A stretch of DNA of 64,000 bases from Gorsachius magnificus (lineage: Eukaryota > Chordata > Aves > Pelecaniformes > Ardeidae): positions 80,216,275 through 80,280,274 of the forward strand of contig CM067085.1 of NCBI GenBank assembly GCA_034008185.1, given 5' to 3'. The first letter of the stretch is position 1, and each line of letters opens with the position of its first letter. This document shows positions 12,228 through 24,880 of the stretch, in pieces. The position numbers were made by a program, and so were the translations under genes. Under the pieces are notes generated by a model that worked only from the letters and a program-made list of their open reading frames with translations, was not told where the DNA came from and made no database searches.

Positions 12228-15200
12228 ATGGGGACGGAGGGCGCCCGCGCCCTGCTGGAGCGGGCGGCCACCCTCACCCTGCAGACCGGCAACCTCCTCA
12301 GCTGGGGCTGCCTCCGCAAGAAGTGCCCGGCCACCCCCGCCGAGGAGGTGAGCGGAGCGGGGCGGGCCGCGGGGCTTCCCCTCAGGGCCGGGGTGGGCCG
12401 TGCCGCGGCCGGTGCGGGGCCGCCGAGCGTTACCCGCAGTGGGGTTTGGGTTTGGTTCGATTTTTTTTTTTTTTTTTTTTTTTTTTTCCTCTGGCGCCCG
12501 GTGTCGCGGGGGGGAAAGGGCTTCGTTCGCCCTCACGGCCGCCTCGGCGGTGCCCGCGGGAGGCAGCGGGGGGGGCGGAGCGCCCCGGGGGCGCGGGGGG
12601 CCCAGGCCGGAGCGAGCCTCGCCGGCGGCAGCGCGGCCCCGCGCCCCCGGGAGCCGTGCCCGAGCCTGTGGGGAGACCGGGCCGCCTCTCTGCTCCCGGG
12701 GGACGAGGAAGGGAAGCGCTTGCAAGTTCAGGTGGTGCCTGTGGTGGCAGAGGAGGTCCCTGATGCTTCCTCAGCAAAGAGAGAAATGTGAATAAACGCG
12801 AGCTCGCGTTACACATGATGAAAATTTCTCTTTCCTAACCCGAACTTAATTTCTTGGTGGTGCCGGGTCTCAGGAAAATGACTCGTTGCTGGCTTCTTTA
12901 AAAGAGTATAGCCGTCATTCTTTGTTAAAAAGTCGAAAGAACTTTATAAATCACCACTTCAAAGCCATTGCCTTTAGCAGCAGTGTGTGTCAACACTTAG
13001 AGTAATCCCCATAAAATGCCTGGAGATCCCGTGGCCGTGAACTTCCAAACCGCTGTATTTGCTGTCTTGTCATGACACAGTCGTCTGAAAATGGTCATTT
13101 AAGAATCAGAACTATGGTTCTGGCTGGTCGTTGCCGTGTAGCAGCACTGTTGATAATCTAGAATTTGGTTGATTGCATATTAATCGTGCACAAATGATAA
13201 GAAAGGTGACTGGGAGGATAATGTAACGAGGAGGAAGAATTCATCATGCTTTTATGTAGTTGTCATGTGGGTAGTGACTTTCTTTTTATTTGGCCTCGTT
13301 GCTTGTTACAACATTCTGTCATCTGTGTAAAACAGGGCTAGATTTTGTAGCAGAGAGCGAGCTGTATCGTAATGGGCACCCTTGAGCGAGTGGTTTCTGG
13401 AGGGTTGTTAAATAGAGAGTGGCCAGTCTGCATAACTCATCAGTTAAGGTATTTTAAATTCATCTGTTTACAGGGAAAATCTGCATTTAAACATAAGGCT
13501 GCCTGCTTTCCAGAGTTGCTGGAATTCCAAAATAATGGCAGTAATTGGAATTAATTATAAGAAATAAATTGGCTTTTAACTCTTTGGTTTGGTGTAGTTT
13601 GTGTGTGTATAGTCCTCAGTGGCAGAATGTAAGCTAAAAATCTTGCAGGCTATGTTTGGGGCTGCAGCTGTATTTGGAAAAGCTGCTCAAAGCAATCAAG
13701 GGTGCTGTGCTTTTTTGGTGTGTTGAGGGCCGGGGAATGGTGCGCTTTGGAGACAGAGGCTTGTGCATACTAACTGCAGTACAAATGTAAAGTGTGGTGG
13801 TGGCAAAGTAGCAATATATAGAATATATGTATTTAGCACTGTCTCACTTTCCCTCAGAAAGGAAAGGATAACATGGTAAGTTGCATCAAAACAGGCTAAA
13901 GATTACCTGCACTGTGGATAGCTGTTTTGCGGGGGGAGTCAGTTCTTGCCTTTTGATTCAGTTTTTTTTTTTTTCACACCATTTTTAAATGACTGGGAAA
14001 GATAGTATAGAATTTGTGCTCACAAAGTATTATTACTGTATCATGTCTTAAACTTTGTGGTAGCCAGTTGCGGGGGGAGGATGGCTTCTAGTTTGTGCGT
14101 GGTATTATGAGCTCTCTGATTTAATGTTAGGTGTTGCAAGAAACTGCTATTTAATGGTACAAAAAGTAGGTATCTACATAGTTATAAAATATATTGTCAA
14201 AAATGAAGCAGCTGCTCATGGAAGTGCTCCTACCTGTGGCAGATGGCCTTGACAGCACGTTTGCTTAGCCTGCAGGGTCACGACTCCCATCAGAGGGAAG
14301 CTAGAGCACTGGTCCAAGCTGAAGCAGTGCTACAATATGCACTTAATTACCTGATTTAGACTTAATACTTATGCCTTAACTGTGTTCAAGAAAATCCCCG
14401 ATGGGAACCCTAGTCAAGTTTATTTTGCATCTGTGGATGCAGGAGAAATGCAAGTGTGGGGTAGGATCTGAAGGTTCCCCCTTCAGTAACAAAGGACTTA
14501 AAGGCATTAGTGGTTTGGCACGGTGCAATAGGTAGGCCGTAAATGAAAAGGGTCAGATGCATCTTGGAAAGAGAAGTAGTTAATATCATGAGTATTTAGT
14601 GATTGATTGCAATGTCTCATTTCTAACAGTGTCACAGCACGCACGCCATTATCTGACTACACTGTAACTTAAGAATCTCTCTGCAAAAAAAAAAACCCCA
14701 ACCACCCCGCATCCTAGTTCTTGCTTAGGATTGCGCTTTCCTTCGAAAATGGCGTTAGTCTGAGAAATAAGTGGAAGTACAGTACTTGTGTTACTGCTAA
14801 AACTCTGTGAAAGAGGAGAGGAGAACATGTAAGTAAACTAGTTTGAACAAGTTTCAGATGGAAGCTACAAAGGAAGAATCTTCTGTGGTTGAAGGAATGG
14901 TGTCATCAGATCGCCTGCTCAGTCTGTCCCACGTGCCTATGAATCGTTGTATTTCTGTGCAGCGATAACATACCTATGCTTCAACATGAACAAATATTTT
15001 GTAGGTGCGGGACTGCATTCAAAAAACACTGACTGAATGGAGCTCAAAGATTGGAGAAGACCTAAATCAGGTAGGAGGAGTGTTACGCCTGTAATCCATG
15101 TTACACATAAAACCAGAGAAATACGTAGTTGGTTACACCTTTTAAAATATAAATGAATCTACTACGTTTCTGTAAAAGTATCTGCAGCTCCAAATATCTT

Positions 15201-18200
15201 AAATGAGTATTTCTCACACTCCCCCCCCCCCCCCTTTTTTTTTTTTATATTTAGTAAATTGGGTGAGGTTACAAAATAGCAAAGTAAAGAATCCTGTTTA
15301 TGGCAAATAAGACAATTCTTAGCAAAATAAAAGTCCTGGTCTGAAAGATTTCAAGTTAATTTTTGGGGTGATCACAAAAAAATAAATCTGTGTACCTTGG
15401 AACTTTGCTAGCATGCTTGTAAAAACTTAATGGAGAATTATCTAAACTACGGAGATGATAAACGAGATTGCTGAAGATTCCCCCCTGTTTGGAGGAGAAC
15501 TCTGATGCGTATCCGTGGTTGTCTCAGAAATATTTCTGAAGATGCAGAAATGGCAATTTTTCCCCTAAGAGCTGCAGACTTCCACATAAAGCTTAAAACC
15601 ACAATCTTGGGCATCTGACATCAAGATCTGGGTGGATTTGCCTGCTCCTTTTTCACTATTGCTTCTGAAATTCAGCAAAGCAGTAACAGGTTCCCACTAA
15701 ATGTTATTTGCTCTGTGAATATTAGCATGTTTCATTAAAAACCAACAACAAAAAACGCCTAAAAAATTTTGGGGTTTGTTACCAGTTCTTGTGTAATGAT
15801 GCACTGGAGTTTGGCGAGGCAGTTACTGCTGAATTATTTTGTGGGAGATCTAATGATTGCTCAAGAAGAGAACATAAATATTTGTGTCTCTAAGATGTAG
15901 TGATCTGTTTAAAGTTAATTATTTAGCGTAAACTAGGTTTTACTGTCAAAACATGTTAACGGCAGAATTCCAAATTCTTTTAAGAATTATTTTGGTTTTC
16001 AGTAATTAAAAAAAAAGTTAACTTTCATTTAAAATGCTGATTCTATGGAATAACTTGGAGGGGTGGGGTGTGTGTGTGTGTAATACAAAATCATGAGATG
16101 TCAGCCTAGTCTTAAATGAGGTCAGAGGGTAAAATCTCTGAAACGTTCCTAATTTTTAGTTTCAGAATTATTGTTTTAAATCTGTATTTTACAGCATTTT
16201 CACTGTAGGCTTTTCATAGGCTTCACTGAAATTCAAAACACTTTTATGCAAAGAGGTTCCCACCCAACACCCAAACCCCCTAATTCTTTTTCAGCTCGTC
16301 ATGAGGCTTTTTTAAAGCAAAGCAGTTTGAATTGGCACAGCGATTTGTTCACATCAGAAAATCAGAATGCTATTAAAACTTATTCCAATAATTCTTATCA
16401 GTAATTTTTATATTTTTTGTATTAGGAGCATATAGGGCCTTTCATATAGCTTTGTTTTCCTGACCTCCCCTCAGATCAAGAAGCACTGGGTTACTTTCTT
16501 TCTGTCATTGCAGTTTTATACTATTTTTGTTTCTAACTGCTGTAAGGCTTTTTTTTTTTAATTACTAAAAACATTCTTCAGGAACTTACTGTCTCCTCTT
16601 GAAAAGTTGTCCCTAAGTCTCATGTACTTACTACAGGAAATACTGGAAGTTCTGGAATGTACTGTAGCTCAAGCTATAGAAAAAATAAATCCTGAAGAAA
16701 GGGATGAGTTGAAAGTATCAGGTAAGAATGTAGTGAAAAATCTGGTGGAGTAAAAAGGTTTCATATGCAGTCGTTAATAGGATGTTCATATATGTGTGTA
16801 TTTTCCACAGTGTTTTGTAATTGCAAAGTCAAATGACATCAGTGCACACTGTCGTACTTCGGGTAATCCAGAAGTTGGCTAAGAAAGACTTGGATTCATA
16901 TTTCAGGTTTTAAAGCAGCTCAGCATTTTTCTAGTTTAACTGACGTCCCCTCAAGACGTTTCAAAAGTATTTTGTGAATCTTTTGACTTTTCTGAAGCAA
17001 AATATTACATATACCGCAATTAAGAAATAGCATTGGAAGCACATTTATTTGCGTAACTTTTCCAGGTTGAATATGATGAACTTGAAGGAGGCAGTCCAAA
17101 CTAACACTAGTACATTTTGAGTCCCAGTAAGTTGTGAAGAAGTCTGTTTGTACTACTATGTTTGGGGTTTTTATACAGGTTGCTATGGTTATTGCTTACT
17201 GTCTTGAGGCTTAAGTCCTAGCTTTACAGTTTATTAGATCATCTAACTGGATGGTTTCTTGTTCTGAGACTGCACACAACTTTTGAAATGTAAGAGAACG
17301 TTGTCTTTATGGGGCAGTCACCTTTCAGGAGGTTGGGTTTTTTTCCAATTCTTGAGGTATTTGGTGTATATTCTAAGAACCCTTTACCCAAGAACTCATA
17401 AGTAGTGTACATCACAAAAGTAAATAGCTATATATTTAATAATAGCTGGCTTGTTTAGTTACTGATTCCAGTTTCTTTGAAAATAGCCAAACTTTTCATC
17501 GTTGGATCAAACTCTTCATCGATCAGAGATGCAGTTGACCTGGGTAAGTGTGAAACTCAAACTTCTGGTAGGGTTTCTTTTTTACTTTAGTATTTAGAAA
17601 TAAAATTAGAACCTTTTCCATCTAAGAGGTATTTAGTGACTGTCACAGGTATATCCTGTTTTCCTATTAAGAGCAACTTAGGCAATCAAGTCTATTTACA
17701 TTTAGTTCAGTCAGTAAACTTATTAAATGTGGATTGCTGTAACCTTGGGTCCACAAACTCAAATCCGATTCCTTGCTCCAAGCAGAAACAAGTTTTTATT
17801 CTTTCATGCAAAACTTCTTAAAGTGAATAGCATGTGATGTTTTAGTAACAGTGGTACAATAGTTCTTACCAGTGTTGATAGTTGTGAGTTGTTTTTATCG
17901 TGATGAACTTGGCTGCTAACTGCACTATTTCAGAGATTATTTAGGAAATAAAACAATGCTGCAAGCAGCTGATGAAGTTTAATTGATGTGAAGCTTTATT
18001 GAAAATACAATGGCTGTACTGATGCGTAAAGTATTGTTAGCCTCACATAGCAGTAATTCCGAGCAGCACTGAACTTCACCACTTTGGAATATTGTTGGGC
18101 ATAAGGGGTTACCAAAGAACAAAGGGTCAGATATATTCTTTTCTATTGAAGCCACAGTTAATAGCCTTTTTATTGTAAGCTGTAGTACCATTTGCTAAAA

Positions 18201-21200
18201 ATCCAGAAGAAAATAATTTGTTTAGCTACTTAGTTTTACTCTTTTTGCTATGCAGAAGAGGCCTCCTGACTTGCATCTTCCCTAAAGCTCAGTGGTGCTC
18301 CAAGACTTGCCACTTGTCTCTGGCAATTTAAATCTCCATATTCCCTGTTCTTTTAGTCTAACTCCTCACAGATATCAAATAGTTCTCCTAGCCCATGTAC
18401 CTGACCTGTAGTTGAGAGTGAAAGTTGCAAACTTTGGAAGAAGTTGAGAGTGAAGTACATGTCTTCAGAGAAAATATAGGGAGGTTTAACATTGAAAAGG
18501 AGAAAAAAAGCTTCAGGCTTTGTTTGGTGGCGAGGGGTTTGTTGGGCTGATTTTGGGGTGGTGTTTTTTTTTCTTTCCCCCAAGACCTAGAACTGAAACT
18601 TGGCCTTCAGCTGTATGTTTAATTCTTTGCTAAAAACACCGTGTTACTATCCTTGGCTGCTGATCCACTCAGAGCTTCAAATGGTGAATGGGAAGCTAGC
18701 AGGGTGAAAAGCAGGAGGTGTGCTTTTTGCTGAATTTGAAGAGTCCTGCTGCTTATGTTTGTATCTCACGGAAGATTTCTTAGTGTGTGTCTTCTTTTTC
18801 CTCAGCGTGTTCTGCCCTTGGCGTGGCTCAGTTAGACTCAGTCATTATTGCCCCACGGCCCACTGAAGATGGAGCTAGCCTCACCTTGGAGCATCTGCAA
18901 CCTTATTGGCAAGAACTTGAAACTCTAGTTCAAAACAAAAAGATTGTTGCCATAGGTACTTCTGACCTAGATAAAACACTGTTAGAGCAGCTGTATCTGT
19001 GGGCACAGGTGAGAACAAACTTCCTACTGTAGTATTTCTAGGACAGAGCAATTGTTTTGTTGGCTGCCACATTGTTATGAACTTCCGTTATAAATGGGTT
19101 TACATACAAAATATTCATTAGCCCTGTTATTTTCAGCATCTTATGAATGGTCACGATGTTGTTCAAGGTGGGGGAGGCTCGAAGTGTGACTGTCACTTGT
19201 TCGGTTGTCGTATGTACAGGCCAGCAAAGGCTGGAAACACGGGTCTGTTGAGTAGCAGGTTCTTTGAAGTAGTTAAGGTTTAAGTCTTGAATGCTCTTAC
19301 ATTTAGAAAGGAATATAAACAAGTACTCTTAAACCTTCAGATTTGTTCCAGTGACTCTGAAAACATAGCTGTTTTCGCTTTAAGCTGTGTTACGGAGGGA
19401 TTTCCCTTTAGAAGAATGCTGTTTCAGTGCCAAGCTTAAATGTAAAGAGGAGGACAGGCTATGAATCCAGTGTTGTTCAGTGTGACTAATTGCCTCGTGT
19501 AACGTTTAAGTGATGGAGGGCTGTACTGCTATGTGCCCACGCTCACGTAAGCTTGTGGATTTGCTGTTTCCTTATTAGATTATTTGAATATTCCTCTTAC
19601 GGCATTTCTTTTGTGGTATGTGAGCATACCTTATCTGTGTAAGAGGTCCTGCTGAGACTTGTGATCTGTGCTCTTCACTGTTTTGTGTATGCCGAGCACA
19701 GGATAATTGAGGGGATTAATGACCACCTGCATGGTGATCATGGGTGAAGTTTGTGATGAGCAGAGAGTCCCTTTTAATCTGATCTAGGCACTTACCTGAA
19801 GGCATGGAAGACTGCAAATTACATAGCCTTAACAACAATTACTTGGATTTTTTAAAGTCTTTTTCAAACACCCCTATAAAGTTTTTTACTACAATCTGCT
19901 GCTGTCTAGGGAGCACAGCAGCTAGGAAGCCAGAACGGGTCAGTACGTGTCTTGTTGTGGCAGCACCCAGAGTTAGATCCTATTCTTGTTTTGGGCTCTG
20001 TGCTGCCGGAAACTGCAGATGTAGGAGTTGCCTGTTCAGCATCATGCAGAATTCATTAGCCTTGTTCAGACTTCAAAACAATGGTCAAAGGCAAATTGTT
20101 CAAAGCAACATTTCTGTGGTAATAGAGGGCACGGGGGAAACAACTGAAATAAGTACATCAATATTTTTCTTCTTACAAAAGTATTCTGTTACTTTCAGGT
20201 GAAACCAAGTAGTAATCAGGTGAACCTAGCTTCCTGTTGTGTGATGCCACCTGATCTCACAGCATTTGCGAAACAGTTTGACATACAGCTGTTAACCCAC
20301 AATGACCCAAAAGGTAAGGCTTTGCCAGGTAACAGAAGACCTGTAGATGCATTTATTCAGTACAAAATCAGGAGTAATCTTTCTCTGAACTTCAAACTTC
20401 GTTACATTTGAACCCTGAACAAAGGATTCTAAAAGGTTCACCTCTCTAAAATATTTAAGTTGTTGCTTAAAGAAAGGGGGGGAGGAGGCAATCTTTCAGC
20501 CTTGGATAGTTTTCTTGAAATAGTTTTAATTGGAGAAAATAAGGTAACCGGAAGAACAAATGACCAAGAAATTTGTACGACCTATTACTACGTATGTTAA
20601 AAAAAGCTTATTTCCACAAATCGTAAAATGAAACGACAGTTGTATTGCTGAAGGCCAGTAAATGACAAATGAAAGTCTGTTTGCCCAGGCTGTGAAATAG
20701 CTTGCATGGAAATGTTGATGGTCAGTTGATTTTTGAGTCGTTTGGTAATGTCAGACATACAAAATTATTACACTTTAAGCAGGATTCTTTCAAAGTAGTA
20801 GCTTAAAGTAACTTTATTACAGAAAGAGTTGGTGTAAATTCTTTACTTGTTTTGTGCAGAGATTAGTTTATTAAATGATTGAAGGACTTGGAGGCTTTCC
20901 TTTAGATTCCAGAACTCTGAGTTACCAGCTCCCTAGAATATCCTGGGATATTATATTAGTTTCTCTCAAGCAATCTTCTTCACCATAATGTTGCCTTGAA
21001 TATCTTGCTGGAATTGGAAGCAACAGGCCTTAAACAATATTTAGTTCATTCCTTCCCTACATTCTTCCTTATGACCAGCTATTCATGATCATACTTTTCA
21101 TTCCTTCTCCTTTCTTCCCATTCTCCCCCCCCCTCAAAGAAAAAAAGTATTTATGGAGTACATATTCTATAGTACCACTGTTACAGCTAATGAATTTCAT

Positions 21201-22193
21201 CAGTGCTTGAGCATGTATCAGCACTGCTCTGGCAGCACACAAGATGAAGCGCCGTTCAATCCAACAACTTCCATGCCCTGTGAAGTCCAAAGTGCAGTGT
21301 GCAGTTCAGTGAATACTTTCTATTGAGAGTCATGAAATGAAGGAGAAGAGGATTTGGATAGAAAACAAAGCAAGGAGTGACTCCCTTATGTGTTGTTCGC
21401 TAAGCTTAACTTTTCAATAAAGGTCAGCTGAAGAGTGTTGAGACTCTCTTTTGGGACCACTCCTCATCAAAGAGATTGTTCCCTTGACCGACTTCCCAGA
21501 GGAAAATAGGAGGATTTGTACTTGCCTTCCTTTTCTACTTTGTGGCATTTAAGCCCCTTTTTCTTAAACCTTTCTGGGCTTGTGGTTATGATGAGCCTAG
21601 TTAGGGAGATGCTATAAATGTTGAGCTTCCAGTGACTCCAGAGGTAACTGAGAATGCTCAGTACTTTGCTGACTTCAGCCTGCTGACTTTACTGACCTCT
21701 AGTTTGCCTAGCTAGCTCCTCAAATTTAATTTTCATTTTTTCCTGCTTATGGCTCTGCTGATCAAACTCCATTTGATATTGTAGAAATCTCAGTTAATTA
21801 GTTTTGTGGGAAATACAATGTTGCAAAAAAAGTGTCTTGAACTTTTCTTCTGTAATACTCAGCTGCTTTTATCCGACATGCATTCTGGAAGAGTGGCTCT
21901 GTGGAGTATCTGGCACTGCTTAGCACTTTTGACTGTAGGAAAAGGCTTCTCTTACTAAGTGTTGCTTTTTGCAGCTGCTTACATGACATTATTTAAAGCA
22001 TGAATATCCTTTCTTAACTTCAGAATTACTTTGTGAAGCAAGTTTCCAAGAAGTTCTTCAGGAAAGCATCCGGAACACGAAAGCACACGAGTGGATTCCT
22101 TTATGGCTTCTCCGGTATTCTGTCATTGTTAAAAGCAGAGGAATTATCAAGTCCAAAGGCTATATCACGCAAGCTAAAAGAAATGCCTCTTAA
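12228..22193 (+). CDS. GCLM: Glutamate-cysteine ligase regulatory (modifier) subunit
   Basis: Seven coding exons join in frame: 12228-12347, 15005-15070, 16637-16721, 17487-17543, 18806-19008, 20199-20313 and 22024-22193. Together they give 816 nt, or 271 aa plus TAA (human is 274 aa). All introns are GT-AG with good donors such as GTGAGC, GTAGGA, GTAAGA and GTAAGT. The protein starts MGTEGARALLERA and contains QTGNLL, SAKLFIVGSNSSS, GVAQLDSVIIAPRP, LEHLQPYW, VAIGTSDLDKTLLEQLY, NLASCCVMPPDL, AFAKQFDIQLLTHNDP, HEWIPLWLLRYS and RGIIKSKGY, all hallmarks of GCLM. The family has an aldo-keto-reductase-like fold without catalytic activity. It binds the catalytic subunit GCLC in the cytosol, lowers its Km for glutamate and relieves glutathione feedback, so it sets the rate of glutathione synthesis. 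The CpG-island promoter with an ARE implies NRF2 control. The reading frame is intact throughout, and exons 1-6 match human closely. Odd point: residue 28 is Cys where I recall Arg in human. Confidence 0.97.
12461..12487. repeat. Poly(T) tract of 27 in GCLM intron 1
   Basis: An uninterrupted run of 27 T starts about 110 bp after the exon 1 donor, within the CpG island. No adjoining SINE or LINE body is visible, so it looks like a plain homopolymer. Its length may be inaccurate in the assembly. Confidence 0.9.
15221..15246. repeat. C14-T12 homopolymer pair in GCLM intron 2
   Basis: Fourteen C followed directly by twelve T, about 150 bp downstream of exon 2. It is a pyrimidine tract with no acceptor AG close enough to serve an exon. 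Confidence 0.85.
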
Positions 22194-22690
22194 CACACTT
22201 TACTTTTAAATGGCTTACTGGTTTAATTTCTTGGGGACGGGGGGAACATTGCTTTTTTTCATAGAAACACTTTTACAGCATTTGTAACAAAGACCAAAAG
22301 TTGTAATTATTCAGTGTGGCGTCAGCAGGAGTGTCTGCGGTGATCTTAACACTATTTTTCTTTCTTAACCTGTTGACCAGTTCATTTAAAATATGAAATA
22401 TTTTGGGTTTGTTTTAAATTGAAATTATCTATAGAGAAACAGTTTAAAATATTTTTTCTTTGTATGACCAGTTCACTGTAAAATTATCGTTATATTTTAG
22501 CTGCCATTAGGTAGTATAGAGAAACATATATTTTTATTTTTTAAAAAAATGGATTTCTCTTAAATAATAGTTACTTATCTGGTAGGCACATAGATTTCAA
22601 GCATTCAAGGACTAGTTTTTTATAGAAAATTGTCATCTTTTATGAAAAATTGCCCAAAAAAATAAAACTGGTATCTCAGTACTTGGTATG
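22194..22690 (+). other. GCLM: GCLM 3' UTR with AATAAA poly(A) signal at 22661-22666
   Basis: After the TAA the sequence is AT-rich and non-coding, with a canonical AATAAA 468 nt downstream of the stop, the first canonical hexamer after it. Several TTTTTA/ATTTTA-type stretches lie within it. Later poly(A) sites could extend the UTR, since mammalian GCLM messages have long 3' UTRs, but no other hexamer nearby is as well placed. Confidence 0.6.
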
Positions 22691-22699
22691 TATATATAG

Positions 22700-24270
22700 G
22701 CAAGTCAGCTGTTTAATTTGCGTGGATGGGAAAATTGGTTTATTTTTAATATAGTTTAAAAGACCTCTATGATTTAGAAAAAAAATGCATCTTCTAAATT
22801 GCTTTCTGACTGTTACTTGAATTCCTTCCGGCTTCTCTGTGCCTCAATGTTTTGTTTAGCATTTGCACAATGTGATGGCATAGAAAATGTGCTATTGTGG
22901 GAATGTTTAAGATAAGAATTGAAAACAAGTGATTGAAAAAAAAAAAAAAATCTTGTGGAAAAACTGAATTGTGCCTGTCTTCTCAGCTGTGGCTTGTTTT
23001 TTCAGCACTTGTGAACTACGCAATCAGAATCAGCCAAGTCGGAGCAGGTAGTAAGCATGGAAGCAGTTCACTGTGGGATTGTGTGAAATGGAGACTACTT
23101 TTGGGGTTGCCTAGGAAACTTTGGTGCTTGAGTGCTGTTCAGAAATGATACAAGCAAGGGTTAGCTTGAAGTTAGGTGTATTTCTGTTTGGCAATAGCTT
23201 AGCGCACTGGCTTTTGCATCCTAGAGAGATTGCTGCAGCTAAGGCAAGGCTTCTGGTTTAATGTTGCCTTTCTGTCGAAAAGGCTTTCTCACTTGGCCTT
23301 GAAATCAGAATAGATAGCAAAAGCTCAACTTGTAGTCCAGCAGGAGCTTGATGCCAGTGTCTAAAATACACATTTTCCTTTTGATTTCAGTCAGGAGCAA
23401 GGCTTCATACTAGTAGTACTCATGAACTCAGCTGTACGTATTTTGAGGTTTGGACTGTAAGGGAATGAATTTTCACCAGCGTCTTTCAAATTCTGTCATG
23501 TAGGCAGCCTGTGGAATTTGAATGCTTGTAGGCCGTGCCCGGAGTGTCAGCTTCCTATAAGCCATTCCACTAAGTTAAAAGATGAATCTTCTTCAAGATA
23601 CCTTTTGAGTCCTCAAATATCTTACCTGTAGGCGACAAATACTGGGAAATTCTCCTGGATGACTTCAGTTCTTTTAGATAAATCAGAGGGAACTGGAACT
23701 AGTAACACATCAATAGTCTGATTTTTTTTTTTTTTTCTCCTAATTAAAGTGTAGGGGTTTTTTTTAACATCAGGTCAGCGTGTTACCAGAGTTTGAAGAT
23801 TTACCCGGGTTTCATTTTAAGCTTCCCTACCAGCTTTGAGCTGTGCGCTGCTGCTGATTACCCACTCTCTGTAAGTTCTGTCGCTGTGTTTGGCTGCTGA
23901 CTTTCTGAACTGCATCAGGCTCGCGCGTGTGCTCGCTTTTATAAACTGTGATGCTACAAAACAAGAATTGTGCTAAAACAATGTAAAGGGGGTAATTATT
24001 TATTTCCTTTCTGTAACCTGTTAATAACTTGCTTGCTGTAGAGAAGTACCCCTTAAGATATGGTAACTTTAAGACGTGATAACCTTATTTTTCTAGAGTC
24101 ACAGTTAGCGTGATATTTTTATCGGGTTATCTCACTAATTTCTTGTGCGTCAAGGTGGGAGAGAGGGGGTTTCCTTCCATGAGAAACTTGAAAGTTTGGA
24201 ATTAAAATTTGGAATTCTTGTAGGCTTTTCATCTGTGCTGTGTATGAGTTCTCACCATCCCCGTGGCAGC
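22700..24270. other. Spacer between GCLM and DNTTIP2, no gene seen
   Basis: AT-rich sequence with short homopolymers (14 A at 22937-22950). Nothing in it resembles an exon or RNA gene. The distance from the likely GCLM poly(A) site to the DNTTIP2 CpG island is only about 1.6 kb. Confidence 0.5.
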
Positions 24271-24284
24271 TTTGTCATAACGTG

Positions 24285-24880
24285 CTCTCAAGCGCCCCGG
24301 GACGCCCCCCGCTGCGCCCTGCCCCTCCCCGTCCCCTCCGGCCTGGCGGCACGGCGGGGCGCTGCCTCCCGCCGCCGGAAGGGGCGGGCGCGCCGCGCCT
24401 GACAAGATGGTGGCCACCAGGCGGGCGGCGGCGCGGCGCCGGGAGCGGGGGGCGCCGGCCGGGGGAGGCAGCGGCAGCGCCTCCGGGCCCCCCGAAGCGG
24501 CGGAGGGGGGGGCGGGGGGGGGGGGGAGGCGCGGGCAGCCGGGCGCCACCCGCCCTGCGGGGCGGCTGTGGTGCGGCGGCGGCCGCCATCTTCCTGCGCG
24601 CACGCCGCCTTGCCGGGGGGCTCGGTGCCCGCAGCGGTGGAGCGAGCCCGCCCACCCCCTGGGGTGCTCGCGGGGGGCGGCGGCTGCGTAGCCTGGGCTG
24701 GGGGCGGCGAGCGTGGGCCCGCCGGCCGTGCCGCCCCGCCGGTGCCGGCCCTGCAGGGCGCTCCCCGCCTGGCCCTGCTGTCACCGAAATCGGGAAGATT
24801 TTGACCCCTAAGGTATCACTGCCAGCGCCCGCCCCGGCGGGGCTTGCGGCCGCGGTGGGCTGCGAAGCCGTTTAACGTTG
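24285..24880 (+). promoter_or_regulatory. DNTTIP2: DNTTIP2 CpG-island promoter
   Basis: A CpG-dense block flanks the DNTTIP2 start codon. Immediately upstream of the ATG are an ETS core CCGGAAGG (24375-24382) and an overlapping Sp1 box GGGGCGGG (24381-24388). A YY1-type element CAAGATGGTGGC (24403-24414) overlaps the ATG, and a second YY1-like CCGCCATCTT lies at 24583-24592. ETS plus YY1 near the start site is a familiar TATA-less housekeeping arrangement. It suggests a very short 5' UTR. Confidence 0.75.
24407..24812 (+). CDS. DNTTIP2: DNTTIP2 first coding exon, 3' border uncertain
   Basis: The ATG lies in a good context and opens with [12 protein letters not shown], like human MVVTRSARAKA. 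In the assembled frame a stop occurs at 24689-24691 and no GT donor falls in the phase 0 that exon 2 requires. The best-looking donor is AAG|GTATCA at 24813. It would be in phase only if one base were removed (or two added) upstream. The exon contains G runs of 8 (24505-24512) and 13 (24514-24526), a likely place for an assembly length error. A shorter exon using a weak donor remains possible, because the human equivalent appears short. Confidence 0.4.

Larger units (their letters stand above)
11780..12720 (+). promoter_or_regulatory. GCLM: GCLM CpG-island promoter
   Basis: A dense CpG island covers the presumed promoter, 5' UTR, exon 1 and the start of intron 1. Visible elements are GC boxes (CCCGCCCCGCC near 12039), an E-box-like CATGTGAC at 12064-12071, a run of 12 C at 12125-12136, and a perfect antioxidant response element (separate entry). 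No TATA box is evident, as expected for a CpG-island promoter. The transcription start cannot be fixed from sequence and is probably within about 170 bp upstream of the ATG. Confidence 0.8.

Noticed and set aside
11619..12725. 368-codon minus-strand frame opposite the GCLM promoter
   Set aside because: It crosses the CpG island, the T27 tract and exon 1 of GCLM in antisense. It is composition-driven and lacks any motif.
24240..24875. 211-codon + frame through the DNTTIP2 CpG island
   Set aside because: Its start is upstream of and out of phase with the homologous MVATR start. It is considered only as the possible continuation of exon 1 after a G-run error.
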